A stretch of 64,000 nt of DNA from positions 35,000,992 to 35,064,991 of the forward strand of contig CM067069.1 in the NCBI GenBank assembly GCA_033980235.1, written 5' to 3'. The notes under the pieces were generated by a model. It did not search any database, had not been told where the DNA came from, and was given only the letters and a program-made list of their open reading frames with translations. The position numbers were made by a program, and so were the translations under genes. Numbering within the stretch: the first letter of the stretch is position 1; each line of letters starts with the position of its first letter. Below are positions 15,101 to 25,804 of this stretch, in pieces. The stretch comes from Diadema setosum (lineage: Eukaryota; Echinodermata; Echinoidea; Diadematoida; Diadematidae).

Positions 15101-17310
15101 TGCACTCTGACATTTGAATAATTCATCCAATTGAACCTAGTTCTAGGAAAGTGAACATTCAGCACATTTGTGGCAAACCTGTCATTTTAATATTTTGCCA
15201 ATTGTGTGAAACTGTCATCACACATTGTCAAGACATTGTACTATAGACCTATTAGGAGAACCATGCATGATGGCGGAGGCATATCAGTCGCCGTAGCGAT
15301 ATATCTAGTTTCTTGATATACCAAATACTTGTGGATGCCATAAAATGTAGCCTTACTCATCACCCCCCCCCCCCCTCCTTTTCTAAAAACAGAACAAAGA
15401 AACTTCGTACTGTAAAAGTGGACATTTTTGCAGTGTTAAAATTTTTGTGCATTTCACACAACCAGAAGCCAGCGCAAAAATTAAAGCAGGCAAATATTTT
15501 TCCTTGCCACATGTTCCAGTAGTTGATGTCTTGATTCTACGGAATTAAAAACACATGAAATCCTTCTCGCCCGGCCGAGCGCGGAAAATTAGTTGTGCAA
15601 AAAGATCCACTTTTACAGTGTTGGTAATTGCTCTACCATTGAATGTGAAGTAAATTAAACGTGACTCTCTTTTACTATGTGTCCTTATTTTTCCTACTAC
15701 AGCGTGCCACATCTCAGCTTGGAGCTCAGCAGCCTAGCATTATGACAGCCAATACCCTGATGGCGGGGGCCATGCAGCCCACCCCGACCCCAGGAGCAGC
15801 CCCATCCCACCACCCTGCTCAGGGCCAGCACACCTCCTTCTTCAGCGGGGGAGCTCCAGTGGCTGCGGCTAACTCCCAGGTTGGTAGCACCAACTTCTTC
15901 AACACCCTGCAGGGGAGTCGTTCCACGGGTCTCCAGGCCTCTGTCCCAGCCATGCAGCAGGTGTCTATCCAGCTTCCCCAGTCCACTATCTCCTCCCAGT
16001 ATCCACTGGCCCAGCCCAGCTACCAGACCTCCCAGCAGATGATCCACCCAATTGGTCCCATGGGGAGTGCCTACGGAGATATTGGCACACAGCCCAAGCA
16101 TTTGACAAGGAGCATACCATCAGGGTTCAGCCATGAGAGGCAGTCTGTCGTGGATCTTCCGTCAGACTTGCTGTCCCGCAGCGAGCCACTGGTGAATCGT
16201 GGCAGCAACCTCTCACAGCATGTTGACGCCAAGCCGTTCAGCCCTAATAGGCAAATGGGAAGCAGCATTGCGTATGGCAGCAACAAGCCACAGGAAGACA
16301 GACACAGCACCTACACTAATAGAATCGGCAGCCATAAGCTGTATGAGCAGAGTTTGACCAATAAACCATCTGGGTATGGAGCGCCTCTTGGATCCATCGG
16401 GCCCTACACAGCAGATGACAGAAAAATGTATGCTCAAGCAAAGCTCAGCGGATCAGATACTCAGAGGGCTCTGTCCATGGAGGCTTCAGGGCAGCAGAAA
16501 CTTGCTTCGGAAGTGTCTGTAGTGTCTGCATCCTCCCCTTCATTGTCAGCTGCATTGCCATACTCTGTGGCCAACATCGTGTCCAGCAGTGGTAGTAGCA
16601 GCCAGAAGCCTGTCTACACCCAAGCCTCCACCTCGGCACCCCAGACCTCGTCTGTCTCTAGTAAGTCATCAATTGCTGGTGCTGCTCCCACCCCAGCCTT
16701 GTCTATCCCACGAGGTGTGGCAAGGAGCGGATCCAACAACCCCCGTATGGCACCTCAGATGTTCTCCCAGGCAGGGCCAAGGATGATGTCTCCCATGATG
16801 GGACTTCGTTACCCGCCACCTCCGTTCCCACCTCCTCCCCGATCACAATTTATGCAGCAGCAGCAGCCGCCAAGGGCTCCTGTAAGTGCTGCCAGCGTCA
16901 AAGTGCCAACGGGCCAACAGCCTTCTCTGAAGACCCAGCCCCCTCCTGCTCCCAGCTCCCAATCGGCACCCATGCCCAAGGGCCAGCAGCAGAGCCAGCA
17001 GACAGGGACCTCCTCGTCTGGTCCAGCCTCGAAGTCTTCTGCAGGCCAGAGTGGCTTCCAGTCAGTCAAGAAGTCACTCCAGGGGCTGCCAGGGCTCTCC
17101 AAGCTGACCAAGCCTCCCAGCCATTTTAGCAGGAGGATGGCCCCTGATCACAAGATGACGCCAGAGGAGCTGAAAGCAGCTCAGATCAAAGATAGAGAGA
17201 ATCTCTTGGCATCTACCAAGGCTTTCTTCAGCAATGTGAAGAGCCAGGAAGCTAAGGCTAACAACCAAGAGGCAAAGGAAAAAGCTGACAAATCTGAAAG
17301 TGACAAATAA
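161..17310 (+). CDS. PRRC2: PRRC2 (BAT2-like) proline-rich coiled-coil protein, 5'-partial
   Basis: Twelve exons join in phase: 161-623, 1010-1140, 1337-1442, 2090-4897, 5213-5415, 5972-6140, 7043-7188, 7736-8000, 9157-9405, 9991-10310, 11663-13135, 15703-17310. They give 2646 aa and a TAA stop; the first exon opens with an acceptor, so the conserved N-terminal BAT2 domain lies upstream of the window. Family hallmarks visible in order are a charged coiled coil with AAEKLRQLDER (exon 1), a polyQ stretch (exon 2), arginine/RGG-rich disorder and DEWETASESSNF (exon 4), GFQPVLSKKQKAAESERKK (exon 7), NAWEKPPLL (exon 9), IESAKNFWD (exon 11) and a Q/S/P-rich C-terminus. Vertebrates have three paralogues (PRRC2A/B/C); Drosophila has one, nocte. 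Family members associate with RNA, stress granules and translation initiation. No enzymatic domain is seen. Assignment rests on remembered family motifs, and exon borders on GT/AG sites with phase. Confidence 0.88.
1010..1140 (+). other. PRRC2: PRRC2 polyglutamine exon
   Basis: The exon encodes a run of eight glutamines followed by a Q/H-rich stretch, after the NLPPRFLKQ segment. The tract mixes CAG and CAA codons, which usually stabilises repeat length. Further Q-rich blocks occur in exon 11 near 11957-11985 and 12425-12470. Confidence 0.75.
2090..4897 (+). other. PRRC2: PRRC2 giant exon 4: disordered RG/RGG, K/E and RPD-repeat region
   Basis: This single 2.8 kb exon encodes about 936 residues with almost no hydrophobic core. 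In order it holds a Q/R/D/H-rich segment, an RPDG/RPEA repeat tract (2503-2628), a lysine/glutamate-rich stretch, RGG/RG blocks (3733-3860, 4120-4240, 4330-4500) and the conserved DEWETASESSNF motif near 4645-4680. RG/RGG repeats commonly bind RNA and are arginine-methylation substrates, so RNA association is a reasonable inference. The antisense frames stay open over long stretches only because of this codon bias. Confidence 0.85.
8181..8280 (+). repeat. Tandem repeat, 20 bp x 5
   Basis: Five exact-length 20 bp units (GATTCTTGTACTGATATTAT and variants) lie head to tail in PRRC2 intron 8. Units differ at one or two positions only, so the expansion looks recent. No function is evident. Confidence 0.95.
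8413..8930. mobile_element. Inverted-repeat element, AACGACCCAAGTCC family, copy 1
   Basis: Terminal inverted repeats of about 35 bp frame the element, with core AAGAACGACCCAAGTCCA on the left and its complement on the right near 8884-8920. The same core occurs internally: twice in tandem near 8615-8668 in one orientation and once near 8722-8745 in the other. No coding capacity is seen. It looks like a composite of a MITE with partial nested copies, in PRRC2 intron 8. A shorter relative is at 27431-27661. Confidence 0.75.
10559..11123. mobile_element. TA-flanked MITE with internal GGCCGCTATAGACAGGT repeats
   Basis: The element begins CAGTCAAACCTG and ends CAGGTTTGACTG, with TA on both sides, consistent with the TA target duplication of Tc1/mariner-type elements. 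A subterminal motif GTGGCCGCTATAGACAGGT recurs several times near both ends in direct or inverted orientation. There is no open frame of note. It lies in PRRC2 intron 10. Confidence 0.85.
14297..15309. mobile_element. ~1 kb repeat family with TATGCCTCCGC ends, copy 1
   Basis: The element starts with TATGCCTCCGC, contains a (GTCC)n simple tract at 14337-14392 and many AGGTCAAAGGTCA-type direct repeats, and ends with GCGGAGGCATA followed by a CAGTCGCCGTAGCGA tail. A second full-length copy in opposite orientation is at 36075-37096. Short frames inside it mirror the simple repeat and are not genes. It lies in PRRC2 intron 11. The class is not recognised; both copies have a T-rich left flank. Confidence 0.85.
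15410..15618. mobile_element. MITE with CTGTAAAAGTGGA terminal inverted repeats
   Basis: The left end CTGTAAAAGTGGA is mirrored by TCCACTTTTACAG on the right. A TA precedes the left end but is not clearly duplicated on the right. The interior (GGAATTAAA, GCCCGGCCGAGCGCG) resembles the segment at 44475-44620 in the other orientation. It lies in PRRC2 intron 11, about 90 bp before the last exon. Confidence 0.65.
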
Positions 17311-20300
17311 GAGCTTTAGGAAAACAGAGAAAACTTGTTAGATGGAAGCAAAGTCATGGACAAAAAGTGAATTGATTTATAGATTACCCAAGGTCAGTTG
17401 CAATGGCAGTGGCTTTTGATATGATGCTGAGTATAACCAAAGGACTCCCAAGAATGTGAGATGAAAGCTATGATGAGACAATCCTAGATGGAGCGGAATG
17501 TGTGAAGAAAGGAAACATGTTCTCTTCCTTGAATTTCCTAGCTGCTGGAACAAGAGAACATTGGTGCATGTGTCATTGATTTGATGTAGCAGAGAGAGCC
17601 ATTGACCCTGCAGAAAGATGTCAGACGAGGCATGCAGTGACAGCTTAGCGGGAACGTGGCGATATTCTCGGTGTAATGAGTAGTCTCCTTTCAGCCCGAG
17701 GACTGGTTTAGGTATGTACGGTATCACTGATTTTAAGTTGGTCTTTGAAACCTTCTTATTCAGGTGTGTGTTACTGAGAGTTACTTTGATTCAAGCATGT
17801 TAGGTCAGCTGGTGATTTTAGAAAGGACCTTAATTGTCAGATGAAAGTTTATTTGTGAGACTCGTGTGAGAACTTTTGGCCGTAGCCATTGTGTTGATGT
17901 CTTGACACATTATTCAGAAGAACATATGTATCCTGTATGGAGTATATATATCACTAAATCTATGACAATGGTACACTGGTTAATGGTATTGTAGTTTAAT
18001 TGCACTAGATGTTATTCAAGCTGAAAACGTGATTTAGAAAAATCTGTATTTTTTGAAATATTAAGTCAATGTAAATATTTCTGTTAGAGGAAGTTTTGTC
18101 TTGAAACCAAACAGTGATACAAGTGTAAGGTAAAATAAGAGGTTTCATATGTGATGTTCTTTCAAGTTTGCAGGTGTGAACAAATAAGTATGCGTTTTTG
18201 ATATTTGTGGAGATCCATTCTTTTATCACTTGTAGCTTCCATCCAAGGTAGTATTAGGTTTTACTGGAAGGGTGAATGGCGAGCAGTTGTGCGTTGCTCT
18301 TGTATTTATTTTGTAAAGTGCTCTGGACTAGAGTACTCCCCTTGCATTTGTGTTGCTTATTTAGATTCAAGTTTGTTGATTTCTGTAGCTTGGCCATAGC
18401 AACTGCGTTGAGCGTATGACAATTATGATTTGATGTAGACTGTACAGACGTGCAGGTATCTCAGAGATGTTATCAGATATTTATCAGAAATCTTTCATGT
18501 CACTTTGCCACCAAGTATTCCACTCTATTCAGAAAACTTAGAGGTACCCACTCTGTCAAATCATATTTTCTGCATTTTCACCAAACTGTGAGCAGTTTCA
18601 TCTATACTTGTGCTTGCATGTGTAAGAGAGAACATGCGTATATACTTGTACAGATATTTGATGTAAATATTTGAAGGTAGAGCCTAATATGCTAAGTGAC
18701 TAATTCTCTGATTAGTCTCGTGTGGGTGTTTTCCATCTATTCTCCCAACATACATAGGAGATTTGTGTCTATGGAAATTTTTGTTAGGAGGGGCAAAGAT
18801 CAGAGACATTTGTGTAGCATTCAATGCCTAGTTTGTTCAAACTGCAGCATGGTGTTGTGGGTAGATATGTGGCTTGTTTGTAGCACCAATCTCCCCCTCC
18901 GTACAAAAAAATGCAATATTCTTGACTGTCTAGCATCCATGGGGCATTGTCTATGTGGCTATATATTCATGTTTTCATTTGGAGCATAGCACATTGGTGA
19001 ACTCTCAAACTTAATACAAGTATTACACAAAATGTCATCTCAGTTGAGTTGTTATAAGGTACCTGCTACACTGTATCTTGTGTTTGCTGTGCTCCAGAAA
19101 GGAGCATGCAAACACAGGGTTTGTATTATTGGTTACAAAAATTCATTAATGCGTTGATGTAAAAAGAAGTACATTGAATGAAATACCAATGGTATTTCTG
19201 CTGTCATCAGCCTGTGTTAATACTCTGTACATTTTCCTTTCTCAAGTTGTAGATCATTTACACCAGACTATCAGGCTTAGCTGATGGCTAACATTTGCTT
19301 TTGTAGTTCTTGCTTTTTTTTTACTCATGTGATGAGCCATGCCATTTGTAGACATTCCTTGCTCTTTCGTGGAGCTAGGAAATTGAGATGGCTCTCTACA
19401 GTGTACACAATTTACACAGAAGAGCTTAAAGATGTCATGTTTGCTTTGATATCAATTTAATAGCAGCAAGTAGATTTCTCTTGTTTTGATGTGATGGAAT
19501 GTAATGTGGACTAATAGTGTGAGGTTCTACAACAAAGTTGATGTACGGTAATTCTGTTCTCAAGTCTTCAAAGAAGAAAAGAGTGTGAAATGCCATAGCA
19601 TAGTAATATTTCCTACTGAGATATTTCTGTCTTTAAAAGGTCTCTCCTCTGTCACGTTCAAAGTTTGTGTGAGGGAAAAGAGAAGCACATGCGTTAATAC
19701 ATTTGGTGCCAACCACAGTTGGCTGAAATATTTATTATGTTGTCTTTTACACAGAGAATGCTCATAAGTGTGCATGGTAGATTTTCTCTTGTAAGCGCTT
19801 CTGAGAGCGTTCTGATCTTTCTCTTTCTCTCTCTTGCTCTGAGTACAAAGTGCATTTGCCTATTGTAGATTTTTGTTGTTAGATGCGCACTCAAGCACAT
19901 AATGTTCCCACCTGTTGTAATGGAGAGGGAACGTGTTGAGCGAAGACTAAGAATATATGTATTGTATATTATGATAAACTAGAGCGTAGCACGTGTCTGC
20001 TAAGTTGGACTGCATGTGTATACATATTATTCAATTTGGACAAAGCTCTTGTAATCCATCTGTTCTCCACTTTATGTTTTCTGTCACTGCACTGATGCTA
20101 ATGTATGTATTGGCATGGAAAACACTCTTTCACAAGGTTTTACCATGGAACGAATGCCCGACGTGCGCTGTACATTTTGTCTTGACTTCGAATCGGAGCC
20201 ATGATTTTTTGACTACGCGTCATGCATGTTGGAAGTCCTGTACATATATTGTGTGTACGTACAGAAACCTTGTGTGCCTCACACGAGCTTGAGACGTGAC

Positions 20301-20614
20301 AAATGAAAAAAAGAAAAAAAACATAACAAAAAAAAAACTTATTGAATAAAAAATGCAATTCCTGATTCGTCCAGTATTGGCGTCAAAAACACAACCAATA
20401 TCTCTGTTCTTTCATTGATGGTGTGATGTATGTGTAGGTGTGAATTTATGCTTGCTTATTTTAAACCTGTTCATGTACAGTAATGTGTTTTTGTCTTTGT
20501 GTTTATACACCGTGTAGGGGTTCTTTGTATGTACAGTGTGTTTGAATTTCATTCGATAACATCAAAATCATACCCACAAAGAAACAATAAACAATACACA
20601 AATAAAGGCAGCTT
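17311..20614 (+). other. PRRC2: PRRC2 3' untranslated region
   Basis: From the TAA stop to clustered AATAAA signals near 20.6 kb there is no supported gene. The stretch is AT-rich and free of the fold-back elements that crowd the introns, which suggests it is a transcribed, conserved UTR. Two Pumilio-type TGTAAATA motifs are visible at 18070-18077 and 18662-18669. An earlier AATAAA at 20345-20350 could give a slightly shorter transcript. The end is inferred from signals only. Confidence 0.6.
20586..20606 (+). terminator. PRRC2 polyadenylation signals
   Basis: Two AATAAA hexamers lie 10 bp apart (20586-20591, 20601-20606), followed within 40 bp by a T/G-rich stretch (TTTTACTCGCTTATTTTGTGTG). 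This is the strongest poly(A) context downstream of the PRRC2 stop. Confidence 0.55.
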
Positions 20615-21505
20615 GTATTTTTACTCGCTTATTTTGTGTGATTGCACAAAAATATGCAAAGATTCATACAAATAAAAGGTTATTCAAAACCTGCAACCAT
20701 GTTTACATAGAAATATCAAAATGAAATACAAGTGTACAGCTGTATTCTCTGTGATCAACTTGATAAGACCGAGTGTTCAAAGACAGCATTTAAAGCCTAC
20801 AGTAAACTAAAGTTTAATACATCATGATATCTAGAAAAGCACTCTGAGAGTACAGACCTCCTCCAAGCAGCTACTTTTCACTGATGATCTTGCTCTTGAG
20901 AAAAATCGTCCAATTTCCCAATATAGAAGCCTTTGTTACGTCGTAAACCCTCAGCTGTGTGGCACGCCTCGCCCTAGCAGAAACAAAAGCATGCACTTTA
21001 GTGCGCGCATGAAAACCTAAAAAATACACAGCTTTGATTCCCAAGTTCATTGACCCTAACTGCCAAAATATTGAAAATCTTTCATAAAATCCTTAAAACT
21101 TTCCAGATCACTACCAAAATTTAATCATCTGTTCCTAGTGTCATTTGCAACCTTTCCTGCAAGTTTCATCCAATCCATACACAACTTTTTTGAGTTACAA
21201 TGCTGTATTTCGTACACGGACAAACAAACCACCGGTAATGAAAACATAACTTCTTCCCTTGGCAGAGGTAATAATTCATGGGACAGATCCATGTTTTTCT
21301 ACCCCTCATCTCTTGATCATTTTATCTATGCAAACAACCCCAGTAATTGCACATGTGTGCTGGCTATGTTTACCAACCAAACTGTTCATATCCCCTTCCC
21401 CTTTACCCCAAAACTTGATTGTTATCCTCTCAGCTGAATTCGCACCAGTCCTCTTGCCTACAGTACTCTAGCGTCTTGCACCCTTCCCATTCACACAAAA
21501 CCAAT

Positions 21506-21508
<3 letters not shown>

Positions 21509-21537
<29 letters not shown>
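21509..21537. repeat. (CA)n microsatellite
   Basis: An uninterrupted CA run of about 14 units. Confidence 0.9.
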
Positions 21538-21543
<6 letters not shown>

Positions 21544-22518
21544 ATAATCACATTCACAAAATCACTAAAAAGCAAAACAAAACAAAAAACAAACACCTTC
21601 ACACACACTGAAATGCACCTGATTACACTCTGACATACCATGATTACCTGTTACTAATATTTGTACTGTATGTACATAGTTTGCAAAGGGAAAAACAAAA
21701 TATGATTTGGCCTGGATTGTTTCCAGAAATATTGTGTGAGATTATTCAAAGGTGACTACGACAGAGAAAAACACAAGTCTTAAAAAAAAAAAGAAGAGGA
21801 AGTTTCATCATACTCGGACCTAAGACAAGTATGAAATGTAGATGTCATAGTTTCACAGATTTTCACTATACAGTATACAAAAAGAGGCTATGCCATACCA
21901 CGATCCTCCCTTGGTCTTGTCAGAGAAGAGAACATTTAATATCGTGTTTTTTAGTTCATGATCACTGCAACCACTTCTCCCAAAAAGGTTACTAAGTAGC
22001 TAGGTTACCAAAAAAGGTAATATATTGTTACTCTTGAGGGACTTTCTTTCATTAAGTCTACTCGAATAGGCAGTCCTATACATTGTACTTCTTTTTTGAA
22101 AGAAAATGTAAGTTGCTTAAATATTCACCATGGCCACTTCCAGCAGAGGGGTTAAGTGATGACAGAAAAAAAAAAACCCAACAAAACAAAACAAGACTGG
22201 CAGCTTGCACTCAAGCTTTGAACCACTGCTCATGTAGCAAGGTAAGCCACCATACCACACTTCAACACCATTAAAATGAAACCACACATGGAAATGCTTA
22301 ATGTTTCTAGAAAATACAAAAAACAAATTGCACTTTGTTTATTTACAATATTTACAGACATTTCATAACATCGGGTTGACTAAAATCAATCAGAGCTGTT
22401 ACTACATGAGTTCATAAATAGGCTCACACCTGATATCACATTCATCTATCATAGTAAGCAGAACCACCAAGGCTAAGATGGGTTTATACATTGTAACTCC
22501 TTCTTTGGTGTTGTACTA

Positions 22519-22686
22519 CAGGTGAATCCCGTTCTCACAAAGTCCTTGGGACCGGCAGTTTTCTTTTGCTATAGCCGAACAAATAGTGTACAAAGATGCA
22601 TTTAGATGTTAATTTTGGGACCTGGATTCTACTCTGTTGCTCCCGAAATTTTGCTATAACTGTGTTCGTTAAACGGGAGTGCAATG
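22519..22686. mobile_element. TA-flanked MITE, GGGACCGGCAGTTTTC family, copy 1
   Basis: The element lies between TA dinucleotides, starts CAGGTGAATCCCG and ends with CGGGAGTGCAATG, giving imperfect terminal inverted repeats. Its interior contains CCTTGGGACCGGCAGTTTTC and GCTATAGC-like segments shared with 33756-33943 and with a fragment at 39005-39060. Confidence 0.7.
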
Positions 22687-22872
22687 TACTTTTTTTTTTT
22701 CTTCTTTTTTTTGCTGCATTATTCTTTTTTCATTGTTGTAGTTTTTGATGGAGGGAGAAAGAAACAAGGCTTCTGATTCTAAAGTACCAATGTATGTACT
22801 TGTTACGTTTGTACTACACACAGTCTAAAGAAGCATCCCTTCAGTTTTACCCCCTAATAAAAGAAGAGACGG

Positions 22873-22873
<1 letters not shown>

Positions 22874-22907
<34 letters not shown>
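22874..22907. repeat. Poly(G) tract
   Basis: A run of about 34 G on the + strand; length may be affected by sequencing error. It could form a G-quadruplex. Confidence 0.85.
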
Positions 22908-22908
<1 letters not shown>

Positions 22909-22940
22909 GAGGGGCAAAACAGGAAGGAAAGAAAGCTTTA

Positions 22941-23116
22941 CAGTCAACCTTGCTCGATTCAACCTCGCATAAGTTGAAATTCAACTGCCCAAGTCGAAGG
23001 TCTTTTCAAGTCCTCTTCCTCTTTATATTCTACTGATTTTAATCCCTCATTAGTCAAATTTTCTCGATGTCGAAGCTATTTCTTCAGTCCAAATAGATTC
23101 AACAGAGGCAAGGTTG

Positions 23117-23122
<6 letters not shown>
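22941..23122. mobile_element. MITE with CAGTCAACCTTGC terminal inverted repeats
   Basis: The left end, preceded by TA, reads CAGTCAACCTTGC and the right end GCAAGGTTGACTCTG is its near complement. The interior carries TCGAAG/CTTCGA-like inverted motifs. The right end runs straight into a (TG)n tract. Confidence 0.65.

Positions 23123-23157
<35 letters not shown>
23121..23157. repeat. (TG)n microsatellite
   Basis: About 18 TG units, directly abutting the MITE at 22941-23122. Confidence 0.9.
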
Positions 23158-23162
<5 letters not shown>

Positions 23163-23219
23163 TGAGTGATGTGCTTGCTTGTCTTCAGGTCTTGTCTTGT
23201 TACAGTTGTTTGTTTGTTT

Positions 23220-23391
23220 GTTTTTTTTTTTTTTTTGGGGGGGGGGTTGGAGGTTTGATGAGGATGTCTGGGTTATGTTATTCTTTCTGGCCACTTCTAA
23301 CTACCAGTACATTTGTACTAAACAGAAACTAAAAAGAAGCACCCCTCTCCTTCCCACTCCCCCCTCCCCCCCCCCCCCCCCCCCCCCCCCC
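23220..23391. repeat. Homopolymer blocks: T17-G10 and C26
   Basis: A T run followed by a G run at 23220-23246 and a C run at 23366-23391. The short frames that cross them are translations of low-complexity DNA. Confidence 0.8.
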
Positions 23392-24450
23392 TCCGAAAAA
23401 AAGAAGAGAACAAATAATGCTGTAACATATGATATAAACAAGGAAAGCCATGGATACTGTACACCAAAGCCACATAGTAGTAAAAGCAAAGTAAATTAAT
23501 GCTTCTTTACCATCATTGTACAGAAATTTTGTCTGGTATTCTTTGCCATAAGAGGAAATATAAAAAATGAATACAATACATAACATAGACAAATCTAATC
23601 TTGGGGCATGGGAAAGGTTGCCTAGGAAAATTAAACAGTACAGAAGTTTTCCTTGTCACATTCAATCTGACTAGGCTTTTCAGTCAAGAAAAAAAAAAAG
23701 GGAAAAATGGGTGACACATGTTGTCCTTACACATGAATCAAATGCAATCAATTCTTTGATTCCTTTCTTTCATATTATTGCCCAGAAATGTCCTTTGGTA
23801 AAAAGTAAAACATAAAAGACAACAGGAAAAAAGTTTTTGAAAAGATTGAAATACTGATCCTTAACTTAAGCATTGAATCAAAATACACTTACATCAACTG
23901 ATGTCTGAAGAGCCCAGCCGGATTATGTCAGTGAAGGATTAAATGATGTGTGGATTTGTTAAAGTTTATCTCGAAAGAATCTTCTTTGTCATTGTCAAAG
24001 CATCCAAATGAAATTAAATATCAATAGTGCCCAGTCAAACAAATAATGTCTCTTACATCAATGCATTGTAAATCCTGAACAAAATTTCAACCCATATTGT
24101 TGATCTTGCCATTTTCAGTAATCTGTTTATGGCATGATAAATGTCAAAAGGCCACTACCAAAATTAAAGAACTCATTCCCCAGACAGGGAAATGGAGTCT
24201 GCTGGCGACCATCCAATCATCAGACTTCAGCAGCTTCCAAAGTAGCTTTATATCTCCTCATCTTTAGTCAGATGACCGGAAGTGTCCCTTTGACCCCTTC
24301 TATTCTGACCACTTGCACAACATCACATGATCAACTCCAAACTCTTTGTTTGTTGACCTTCTTGAGGTGATGTGCACAGTCTCTGATTGGAGACATTTGT
24401 CTCCAGAGTTTTTTGTGATGCTACCTCACGTCCTGCGATGGACGATGCGG

Positions 24451-25768
24451 TCACTGCGAAGACTGACCCTTCTTTAATCTCTTCCAGAATTTCTTGACAC
24501 TGTCGTGACCCAAAGGTGACACCACCATGATCCGACGTGAGCTGTTCTCCCACATCAGTACTCCAAGATCCTATCACCATGACAACAAAATAGCATAAAT
24601 ATTAATAAGAAAGATACATGGATATTTATAGCATCATGTTTTCACACTGCAGACATTCACATGACTTTTCAATTTGACTACTGTAAAAGGAGGAGTGTTT
24701 GCATGCAGTTTAATTTCGCAAATTTCGCAAGAGCCAAGATATGTGAAATCAAAATGCACCCCAAAGTTCTTGTCTACACTATATGTGCATTGAATGCCAG
24801 TGGCAATTCACAAAAATTTCATGCCACAAAAAAGGCCACCAGCTCCAATTCATGAAAATCTACAAAAAACTTTGGGAAAGATTTCTAGTTGTGAAAATTA
24901 ACTTTTTAACATAGTGATATGCAAAATTTGGGTATTTTTGTAAACAAGTTTTCTTGTTGGCCCAATCTCCATTTCTAGAATGGAAATGGGTGCTCTGAGC
25001 TAGACACCCATACCTCATAAAGATGACTGGATTATGAGAGAGCAGTAGTCTTACCTTGGCATAATCTCGTAGTACTTCAAAGTCTTGTACGGACAGGAAT
25101 TCACTGTAAGCAACTCCTGTAGGACAGAAAAGGCATATTAAAGGAATCAATTATACTCCTTAATGCTGGACTCAACAAAGATACCTTAAAATGCAACTCT
25201 GTGTTAGGAAAGAAAGTCCTCACCAACAAAATGGAGAACATGGAAATTATGTTTGGTTTGTTCTGATTTCTTTTCTTGCTTCTGGGTATTTGTTACAAAA
25301 GACAGAAAAAAAAAGCAACAAACATACCTACACACCTTCTGCATTGATGGAAGGGTTTTTGATTTGTTTGACAAGAATTGATACAGACAATGCCGACAAG
25401 TTAAAGGGACACACTCATCATAACTGAAAGACTTAAAGGGACACACTCACCATCATCAAACGACTTAAAGGGACACACTCACCATCGTTGAAAGACAGCC
25501 TATCTCTCTCCAGCTCCCACAGTCTGATTTGATCACTGATTGTTGGAGGAATGATGGGAGTCTGTTATAAAAAAAGGAAACAGAAAAAAAAAAATACTTG
25601 ACACAGAAGTCTCTTACAGAGACAGCTCCCCCTAGAGAATATTCTGGCACAGTATGGATAATTCTCCTTTTGTACCAACATGAAGTGTATGTCTAATGTC
25701 TCTGAGCAACTTTATCTAGTAATTTGGGGTGGTTGCATAGAGTCAACAAGTGTTTTCCAGTGTGTATA

Positions 25769-25804
<36 letters not shown>

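Larger units (their letters stand above)
20615..24450. other. Convergent spacer / GTF2H4 3' region, no gene seen
   Basis: Between the convergent PRRC2 and GTF2H4 genes I see only repeats (separately listed) and AT-rich sequence. The GTF2H4 3' UTR must occupy part of it. The nearest clear - strand AATAAA downstream of the GTF2H4 stop lies near 22336-22343, which would give a ~2.1 kb UTR, but this is weak evidence. Confidence 0.5.

Noticed and set aside
24323..24580. 85-aa - strand frame over the last GTF2H4 exon
   Set aside because: Wrong frame; the phase set by the upstream exon gives [11 protein letters not shown] and ends at 24451.
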